Part shown: piece after piece, positions 57,084 through 64,000 of the stretch
Layout of the letters: each line of letters starts with the position of its first letter
Position numbering within the stretch: position 1 is the stretch's first letter
NCBI GenBank assembly: GCA_005656395.1
Contig: SRSI01000009.1
Location: 992,001 to 1,056,000, forward strand
Direction: 5' to 3'
Origin: Strongyloides papillosus
Lineage: Eukaryota; Nematoda; Chromadorea; Rhabditida; Strongyloididae
Length of the DNA stretch: 64,000 nucleotides
Program-made: the position numbers and the translations under genes
The notes under the pieces: model-generated
What the model was told of the DNA's origin: nothing
Database searches by the model: none
The model's input: the letters and a program-made list of their open reading frames with translations, nothing else

Positions 57084-58988
57084 TCATTGAGAAATATCAT
57101 CAGTTGATTCCTCACTTTTTACTTTTTCTTTGTGTTTTTCTGATTCAGGTTTATATTTTTCTTCATTTGTAACTTTTTTTCTAAATGGTCTACAGATAAT
57201 GCATACAAAAAATAAAACAACGAATAGCATTATAATCGAAATAAAAATAATAAAGTATAACTTAATATCATAAATTAAAGGATGTTCTAATACAATCATA
57301 GATTGTTTTGATATTTCTTTGTACTCAAATAATTGGTATGTTTCAAAAACAGAACCAACAATCGTTTTGTAACTGCATGATATATTAACAGTTTCACTAA
57401 AGTCGTTTGCCTTCAATTTAAAATATTTCTTCTTAAGTTCTTTTTTACCACTATTATTTACATCAATAATATTTTGTGATAAGTTTAGATATTTTACTTC
57501 AACATGTGTTAAATTACTAAAATCTCCAAATGACATTTTACATGCTGGGATATTGGATAAAGCCTTGTTTATATTAATCTTTGGAAGATAGAATTGGGAA
57601 TAGTGATCAGGTATAAAATATGTACTCTCTAAAGTCACATTAACTTTAAGAAAACTTTTACTTCTTAATTTAACATTACAGGTATACAAACCATAATTTT
57701 TCAAAATATTTTCCAAAAATAATATATTTTTACTATTAAATAAAGTTTGAACACCAAAAGAAATTCTTTTTACCTCCAATTTTGCGGCCATAGAATAATA
57801 ATTATTAGTTAATGAACCGGAATATGATTCAAATTTTGACATACACTTTATAGTAAATTTTCTATTATAAAAACTTTTATCTATGAAATAATAATTAATA
57901 TTGCCTTTCGAAAATAGTTCTAATTTAGATTTTTCTACGATTTTAGGAATAATTTTAGAAACTTTATCCATTTCTCCATTCCTTACTATACATTTTGGCT
58001 TTAAAGGTTCATTAACAAGTGATCCATTTAATCTTCCGTTATTATTATAATAACTATATAAATAAAAAATTTCTCCAAAATATATTGATTTAACTTCCTT
58101 ACTTTTTTTTATAAATCTTCTTTTATTATCATAGTTAAATTCGAAATCCATAAATGCAAAGGTAAAATGAACATCATCAATTTTGTCAATCTTACAAATC
58201 TCATACGCTTTATTGTCATTTTTAATAATTTCGATACTTTTTTCACTAGTATATTTAACATCATAGCCAATTTCCATATCCGATAACATAGGTTGTTTGA
58301 TCATACCACAAATAAAGAATTCAGCATTTATTGTTTGTGGATATATTGGTAAAAGTATTTCTTTCGATTGTTTTGCTATAAAATTTTTAGTATTTTCAAT
58401 ACTTTTATGTGGTTTAAAGATTATATTGCTTTCACTAGTAAACCAATATTTGGTAGGACAATAAAATAAAGGATAATTGTGTCCCCCGTATGACAGTGTT
58501 TTTAATGATATTTTATTTGTTTTAACCATGAACATAATCATAAAAGAATAATCTGGATTGATGTTACTATTATACTCACTCAGATCAGAATAATGTGTGT
58601 TGTTAAAAATAAATTTAAGACCGAAAGTGCACTTGCTCAGACTGCATTCTAACCTCCATCTACTGATTCTTTTCTTGCTGTTTATATCATTTGTTATTGT
58701 ATTCTCAGGATAAAAAACATTAATATACACCACTGGAAGAGATTCATTTTTTAAACTTTTTATTTCATCCCAGTCAACTACTAAAAATTTCGTTTTCGTC
58801 AAGTCAAAGCTGCCATAATATTGTAGATTACTTTTTAATTCTTGAAGATCAGTTAAATTATAACTTCTATACAATAAAGAATCGGAATTTATGTTGCTGA
58901 TAATATTATTTTTCGTCCTGAGATATGGAATATTTTTACTCTTTATTGAAGATAAACTAAACAATATAATAAAAAAATAACAATTCAT
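57084..58988 (-). CDS. Type I membrane glycoprotein, lineage-specific, function unknown
   Basis: A single exon on the minus strand. The start at 58988 is preferred over an upstream in-frame start at 59066 because it begins directly with a signal peptide (NCYFFIILFSLSSIKS). This gives 634 aa. The large extracellular part contains many N-glycosylation sequons and scattered pairs of cysteines (for example LECSLSKCTFGL and KFTIKCMSKF). The hydrophobic TM segment at about 575-602 (LYFIIFISIIMLFVVLFF) is followed by a basic stop (RPFRKK) and a Lys/Glu-rich cytosolic tail of about 30 residues. The ectodomain may be built of beta-sandwich modules, which is an inference. No family was recognised. Confidence 0.78.
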   Translation of the reverse strand: MNCYFFIILFSLSSIKSKNIPYLRTKNNIISNINSDSLLYRSYNLTDLQELKSNLQYYGSFDLTKTKFLVVDWDEIKSLKNESLPVVYINVFYPENTITNDINSKKRISRWRLECSLSKCTFGLKFIFNNTHYSDLSEYNSNINPDYSFMIMFMVKTNKISLKTLSYGGHNYPLFYCPTKYWFTSESNIIFKPHKSIENTKNFIAKQSKEILLPIYPQTINAEFFICGMIKQPMLSDMEIGYDVKYTSEKSIEIIKNDNKAYEICKIDKIDDVHFTFAFMDFEFNYDNKRRFIKKSKEVKSIYFGEIFYLYSYYNNNGRLNGSLVNEPLKPKCIVRNGEMDKVSKIIPKIVEKSKLELFSKGNINYYFIDKSFYNRKFTIKCMSKFESYSGSLTNNYYSMAAKLEVKRISFGVQTLFNSKNILFLENILKNYGLYTCNVKLRSKSFLKVNVTLESTYFIPDHYSQFYLPKININKALSNIPACKMSFGDFSNLTHVEVKYLNLSQNIIDVNNSGKKELKKKYFKLKANDFSETVNISCSYKTIVGSVFETYQLFEYKEISKQSMIVLEHPLIYDIKLYFIIFISIIMLFVVLFFVCIICRPFRKKVTNEEKYKPESEKHKEKVKSEESTDDISQ

Positions 58989-59820
58989 TGAATACACTAA
59001 TGAAATGTTTAAAAAATTTATTTTCAACCTTAAAAAGTTAAAAAATTTTAATTTTAAACAAAACAAATTTTATTTTAATATACTAAAATTTTATTATTTG
59101 CAAAAATAATATCCAAATTTATAAAGGAAATTTGCTTCTGTAAATTCATGATAACTTCACTGAAATCCTTTTTTAAACTTTCTTTTTTCGGCAAGTTTAT
59201 AATAAAACTAGTAACGCAAGCTATTTTTAAAATTTTAACAAATGTCGTAATTTCGATACTTCTTAATAAATTTTAATGAAAATCTGGCATATAATTAAGC
59301 AAATAAATTATTCTACAAAGATTTAAACAAGTGGCAGGACAATTAAATAATATTTTAATATTTTACATAATGTTCTTTCAAGCAGTGATACTAGTTGGAT
59401 ATTCTAATTACTACTTTGGCATGAATCGGAAGTATATAAAGTGACAAAACAGATTTTAAACTAAATGCATAATAAACTTTATTATCAAAACAACTTAATA
59501 CAGACCATTCCAAAGATCTGTTTTATAAGATAGAAGTATTATCTCATAAAGTGGAAAAATAAAATTTATATCCTCTATAAAAACACAAGAGATAATCTAA
59601 TTATTAGTTGCATGGAAAAAATCACTTATCATTTGGGACTAGCAGAGTAATAACTATGAAATTTGAAAGGAACTCGTTGCAGGATAAGCCTGTTCCTGTC
59701 CTAAATTTGGAAGATATGTACAAGTTACAATATAAAAGATATTTTTTTTAGTTGACTCGAGCATTTTTTATTTTTCATATTGCAAATCGCTACCATTAGA
59801 ATAACAATTTCTTTTAAAGT
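58989..59820. other. Spacer between divergent genes
   Basis: This lies between the membrane glycoprotein (minus) and the F-box gene (plus). A patch at about 59610-59750 is less A/T-rich and open on both strands. A 31-codon plus frame starts at 59656. The patch ends in a strong acceptor (TTTTTTTTAG, 59750) about 70 bases before the F-box start. It may be a 5' UTR exon or promoter of that gene. Confidence 0.4.
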
Positions 59821-60822
59821 ATGGATTTTTTGTCGTTACCTGATGATATAAAGAACATGATTTTTTCTATGTTACAATGGGAAGTGTTGGATAATGTGAG
59901 ACTCACATGTCGAGAGTTATGTTTATTTCTTGAACGTAACTACCGTCGTATAGATAAGCGAGGATTAAGTGTAATGTGTGTGTACTGTCATAAATGGAAA
60001 CCAAATACTGAGATAATTGGTATAAAATATAAATCCCGTAGTGAAACAACGAATAATGGTGCTGATGATATTTATTTCTTAAGAAGGGCAAAAAGAGTAT
60101 GTTTATAAATCATGTAGAAATATGTTTTTTGCTTATAGGTTCATTTTACTGATTTGTACATGTATAAGACATTTCTTCAAAGATTTGATTTCACAAAATT
60201 AGTTAGTCTTCATTTTATAATTAATGCTAAAACAGATGTTGTAAAATTGTTTAATAATTGCCTTAATAGGGGAAGTTGTTTAAAAGAGGTAGTTCTTGAA
60301 TATACCGGTATACCAGGTGAGGAAAGTATGAGTGATATTTTAGAGTTTATTCTAAAAACTAAGAATACAAAAAACATTTGTTTGAGATTCGCGGTCCCGA
60401 AACCAAATAAAAACGAAAAATTCGAATGCATACAATCAAATGGATTAGAAGAAATCAACAATAGTAATAATACAGTCGAATCATCTTCAGCTAGAGTAAT
60501 TGGTAATTTAATTTATCACAGTCCAAGTACATGTAGAATTGAATTAGCATCTCAAATTGATAATTTCTATTCTAACGTGATGGAAAGTTTTTTTAAAGTG
60601 GAAAAATTAACAAAGGAGAATGTATGTAAGCATAAATCAATGAAAACTGTAGATTTCAAAGATTGTTCTGCGTCTCAGATAAATATTATCTTCAATGCAT
60701 TTATTAAATACAACTATGAGACTGCTTGTAGTTGGTCTAGTAATAGAGGAAGGTTATATATAACAGGCTTCAAAAATTGTCCAATTTGTGGAACTTCCGA
60801 TTCATTTGACCTAAGGATTTAA
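59821..60822 (+). CDS. F-box protein, lineage-specific
   Basis: Two exons, 59821-60096 and 60139-60822, joined in phase 0 across a 42-base intron (GTATGT to GCTTATAG), give 319 aa. Residues about 2-40 form a clear F-box (FLSLPDDIKNMIFSML, then VRLTCRELCLFLE). A Cys pair (CVYCHKW) follows at about 53-59. The C-terminus contains CPICGTSDSF, a second Cys pair that might bind zinc. There are no obvious leucine-rich repeats, unlike the other two F-box proteins of the window. A role as adaptor in an SCF ubiquitin ligase is inferred. An acceptor at 59750 suggests trans-splicing or a spliced 5' UTR. Confidence 0.85.
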
Positions 60823-62289
60823 GCGTTAAAATCAATTTTTGTACTGCTTTTAAAGTAGAATTTTCGATTGCTCTGAGGTAGTGCTTTTTTGCTTATTTTA
60901 AGAAATTTCAACTATTGTATCTTGTTTTTTTTTAACTATTTTTATCTGATGTACATTTTTTATACTATAATATCAAGTTACGGTGTTGTGGAAAGTGAAG
61001 TTAATCACCAAGGCGGCACTTTTTATAATTTAGCCATTATTTATTTTTTTACTTTCTTTAATGATTTTTTGAATATAATAATATTTATAGTATTTTTTTA
61101 AACTTTCTATAATAAACTGTTAGTATAAAAAATGAATCTAAAAAAATACTAAAACGATGAGATGTTAAATGATGTCAATAGACTTATTAATCTTGCTTTA
61201 TTATCCATAAAAAAAAGAAATTTCCAGTTTAACGAGAGTTTTCTCCCTATCAACCGATGAAACATTAAAAGAAGTGGATGAAAATGTGAGCAGTAATCCA
61301 TATGATATTATGTAAATTACATTCTATACCAAATTTAAAGTATTATTGACTTTACTAATTTAACCTAAATTATCTTACAGAAAGGAAGTTTGATTTTGTC
61401 TTTAGTATTTTTTGAAACTCTGACATAACTTTTTAAACTATCGAGCTAGTAAAATTGATTCAAAAATTGTAGCTATGAAAACAAGAAAGGAATACTTTGA
61501 GTGGAATTAAAAAATATTCATTAGGTACATAAACGTTTAAACAGTAAACATACTTTTTTATTTAAAAACACCATTCAACTAAAGTGACAATTGATGCATT
61601 TTTTGTTTGGATGTTGCTTCTAACAACATTTTCTATTCAAAATCATTTTAAAAAACTAAAAAGAACTTTTTTGCTTATAGATAACTACAAAAATCCGACT
61701 ATTTTGCAATTATGTCTCTATGACTTCATTCAATTCTTATAGTTTAGAAGATACTGTACAAACATTATTCGGAGAAGTAAGGCAGTGAAAAAGAAACGAA
61801 ATATAATTAAGAACATTTTAAAGCGAATTGAACATAAACAATTGTAAAAAAGGAATTTACTTTGAGAGATTTTTGGTATTTCGCTAACAGGCGAACACAG
61901 TAGAATATATTTGTACTGCATTTTTAAAAGTTGTATTTTTTTTAACATGTTATTATTCATTTTTCTAGGAGTTTCTATAAATGTGATCTTTTTATTATTA
62001 TAACTTTTAAACTTTCAGTTATAATATTTCTCATTTTCGAGATATTAGTAAGCGTTTATTTAGTAATCCTTTTGTCTGTATATATTAAAATATTTAGAAA
62101 AAAGTAATTGTGAATTTCTGTTACAATTTCTTGGGCAAAAAAATATTTTCCCTACCATTAATTTGTCAAATAGTTTGCTTGATTACAGTTTTTATTTTGA
62201 AATATATGTAATTTTGGCTCTTAAAACGTGTCTTTTTTTTTCTTTTTAAAGTCAATTAGAATTCTATAATATTTTTAGTTTAAGTACAG
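60823..62289. other. 1.5-kb spacer with scattered coding-like pieces
   Basis: Besides the piece at 61162-61393 (listed separately), short protein-like stretches occur on the plus strand. They lie at about 60970-61020 (YGVVESEVNHQGGT), 61445-61507 (SKIDSKIVAMKTRKEYFEWN) and 61681-61778 (ending SLEDTVQTLFGE before a GTAAGG donor), with a possible in-phase continuation at 61853-61903. They could be exons of a poorly resolved gene or remnants of an old gene or element. No single reading joins them all. Confidence 0.35.
61162..61393 (+). pseudogene. Short gene remnant with a homopolymer frameshift
   Basis: An ATG at 61162 opens a protein-like frame (LNDVNRLINLALLSIKK). At a run of eight A's (61209-61216) the coding signal moves to the next frame, continuing with RVFSLSTDETLKEVDENV and NPYDI. 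There a clean intron (GTAAAT at 61312 to CTTACAG at 61380) leads to a few codons and a TGA at 61391-61393. One A fewer in the run would make a continuous reading, so this is either a single-base mutation in a small gene or an error in a homopolymer. Family unknown. Confidence 0.38.
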
Positions 62290-63848
62290 ATGACTTCCCA
62301 ATTGGATGCCAATGCAGAGTCATTTTTCAGGGAAATTTTTTGTGACTTTCGAAATAGTCTACCAAACTATGTAGTCCATGATGGTAGATTCTTGAGTTTA
62401 AACAGCAATCAAAATGATAGTCAACTTCAAATTATGACTGGGGAGAACAATGAAGGAACAAGCAAAATTGGTAACTTCATTTCACAAACAGTAAATGAAA
62501 TAAATATTATGCTACACGAATATAAAAGCAGAGATACTCCATTAAACAGTAAGTTTATATATATGAACTTTTTAATACTATATCATTTAGATGATATGTC
62601 ATTGAGAATACCTGTAAGTATTGATGGTAATTCTACAAAAATCAAGATAAATCTACATCTAAATGAAAACAAAAACTTCGTCAAGTGTGCATTCTGTAAA
62701 AGAGAAGTAAAAGAGGATTACGCATCGAGAAGAGATCATGTATTCAAAAGGCATTTAAGCAGTATAAAATATGGTTTTAGAAATGTGAAAGATATCACGA
62801 AGACCGATGTCTTATTTTCTGGGTTTCTAATTATCCAAAAGTGCTTTCCTAACTCCATTGTATGCACCGACTTTCAGTGCCTTACCTGCGGCATGTTTTA
62901 CAAATCGAAATACTGGAGGAAGAACCATATTGCATCTTATCACCAGAAGGATTTTGTGGTTCAATGTCCATGGAATAATTGCGCTTTTCAATCTGGAAGT
63001 GGTGTGTTTGTTAGAGAACATTTAGAAAAACAACATTTAAGTGAATTAGTTGATTGTCAAAATGGAGTGGCAAGCTTCAGATTAGAGAAATTTTTAGAAT
63101 CTCGGGACTTTATTAAATTTAATGATCAGTGTAGAATAGAAGATGAAATAAATAATAAATTGTTGATTCACTATTTTCCAGTTAGTGAAAAGTACTATAA
63201 ACACTTTGACGAGGACTTCACATATTGTCTTGAAACTTTTAAGAAGAAGCACTTAAATCATTTACTAAATAAGAATACAAAAACTGGTGTGTCTTGTGGT
63301 AAGTTTATATAGCTTTAAATGTCAAATAATATTTTCTTTTAGATTTTGAAATGATGTTAGAACATGAACCGGGAAGAAGTAAAATAATTAGAAGTAATGA
63401 TGGTGGTTCAAATAGTTCTTCAAGAGAAAGGAGATATACCGATTCTAGATCAGGTAGTCATTCGAGAGAAAAAAGATATACCGATTCTAGATTAGGTAGT
63501 CATTCGAGAGAAAGGAGATATACCGATTCTAGATCAGGTGATCGTTCGAGAGGAAGGAAGTATACATATTCCGTATCAAGAGATTGTTCAAGGGAAAGAA
63601 GATATGCAGATTTCAGATCTATTAATCATTCAAGTGAAAGAAGATATACAGATTCCAGATCTAGTAATCATTCAAGGGAAGGAAGATATACAGATTATAG
63701 ATCAAGTAATCTTTCAAGGGAAAGAAAACATGCAAATTCTTTATCAAGTAATCGTTCAAGAGAAAGGAAATATACAGATTCCAAAACAAGTAATTCTCCA
63801 AGGAAACGCAACAGATCAATTTTAAGTCGAATTACCTTCCATGTGTAA
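62290..63848 (+). CDS. C2H2 zinc-finger protein with an RS-like repeat tail
   Basis: Two exons, 62290-63298 and 63343-63848, with a 44-base intron, give 504 aa. The N-terminal 130 residues have no recognisable domain. Three Cys2-His2-type elements follow in the middle (CAFCKREVKEDY with paired His; CLTCGMFYKSKYWRKNH; CPWNNCAFQSG with HLEKQH). This suggests nucleic-acid binding. The second exon encodes a tail of nine near-identical 14-residue units of the form SRERRYTDSRSGSH, rich in Arg, Ser and Tyr, and so resembling the RS domains of splicing factors. Such tails are usually phosphorylated and mediate contacts in RNA processing. The combination suggests a nuclear protein of RNA metabolism, but no orthologue was recognised. 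Confidence 0.85.
63420..63797 (+). repeat. 42-bp coding minisatellite, nine units
   Basis: Nine tandem units of 42 bases, each encoding 14 residues, form the RS-like tail of the zinc-finger protein. The first three units are nearly identical in DNA (for example shared ATATACCGATTCTAGAT). The later ones differ increasingly, which points to recent expansion at the 5' end of the array. The reading frame is kept in all units, so the repeats are under coding constraint. Confidence 0.9.
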
Positions 63849-64000
63849 GACGAAAGAAACGGTCAGATAAAATCTATTCTCAACGTTTAAACTAGGACTG
63901 GAAAAAGAAGGAGCAGGAAATCTTATCAAAATGAATGGTTACCTCTACACATTTATAAATATTTTTATTATTTCTGTTTGTTTTTAAATTTTCTCCTCAA
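63849..64000. other. 3' UTR and window end
   Basis: The sequence after the zinc-finger gene stop contains no further coding signal before the window ends. Confidence 0.4.

Noticed and set aside
60889..61101. 70-codon hydrophobic frame
   Set aside because: Only a short middle part (YGVVESEVNHQGGT) looks coding and the rest is Phe/Ile from T-rich DNA. It is mentioned as a possible remnant instead.
1..64000. CRISPR arrays, insertion sequences, attachment sites, ribosome binding sites
   Set aside because: No direct-repeat/spacer arrays or prokaryotic-type mobile elements were seen, and the genome is clearly that of an animal.

Overview
The window looks like nuclear DNA from a nematode, most likely a clade IV species of the Strongyloides type. 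The base composition is extremely AT-rich. Coding exons stand out from near-featureless A/T spacers. Most introns are only about 37-70 bases. Many start codons sit just after an isolated 3' splice site, as expected for spliced-leader trans-splicing. Several proteins are nematode-typical: CEH-14, a DUF273-type glycosyltransferase, LAM-1-type laminin and divergent F-box proteins. There is no sign of a bacterial, plasmid or viral genome. Species and chromosome cannot be fixed from sequence alone.

Layout. 1.4-8 kb: a DGAT2-type acyltransferase, a two-TM membrane protein and a one-TM protein with alternative 3' exons, all on +. 8.2-10 kb (-): the LIM-homeodomain gene ceh-14, followed by about 3 kb of spacer that probably holds its control region. 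13.2-14 kb (-): a TIMMDC1-like complex I assembly factor. 16.2-18.4 kb (+): intronless propionyl-CoA carboxylase alpha. 21.2-21.9 kb (-): a decayed gene. 22-26 kb: a small acidic protein (+), a kynurenine aminotransferase (-) and CHMP7 (-), the last two spaced like an operon. 26.4 kb (-): a degenerate tRNA-Ser. 27.7-39 kb (-): an F-box/LRR protein, a shortened M13 peptidase, a three-Tudor protein, a 67-aa membrane protein, and a CYK-4/MgcRacGAP-like protein whose catalytic arginine is missing. 39.7-43.7 kb (+): a secreted protein and a second F-box protein. 45-52.7 kb: laminin beta (lam-1, +), a 62-aa bare bHLH protein (+), TMEM138 (-, with an RFX X-box in its promoter) and a broken tetraspan gene (+). 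55.4-64 kb: a DUF273 glycosyltransferase (+), a type I membrane protein (-), a third F-box protein (+), decayed coding pieces, and a C2H2 zinc-finger protein with an RS-like 42-bp repeat tail (+).

The genes do not form one pathway. They are a typical mix of metabolic, structural, membrane-traffic, ciliary and regulatory loci, with lineage-restricted F-box, membrane and secreted proteins between them. The points most worth following are the minimal bHLH gene and its palindromic stop shared with TMEM138, the X-box of TMEM138, the GAP-dead-looking RhoGAP, the truncated M13 peptidase, the multi-ended membrane protein gene at 6.6-8 kb, and a lone GC-rich hairpin at 53.9 kb.

Exon joins were worked out by hand from GT/AG sites and reading-frame continuity. 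Where they are given, the joined lengths are divisible by three.
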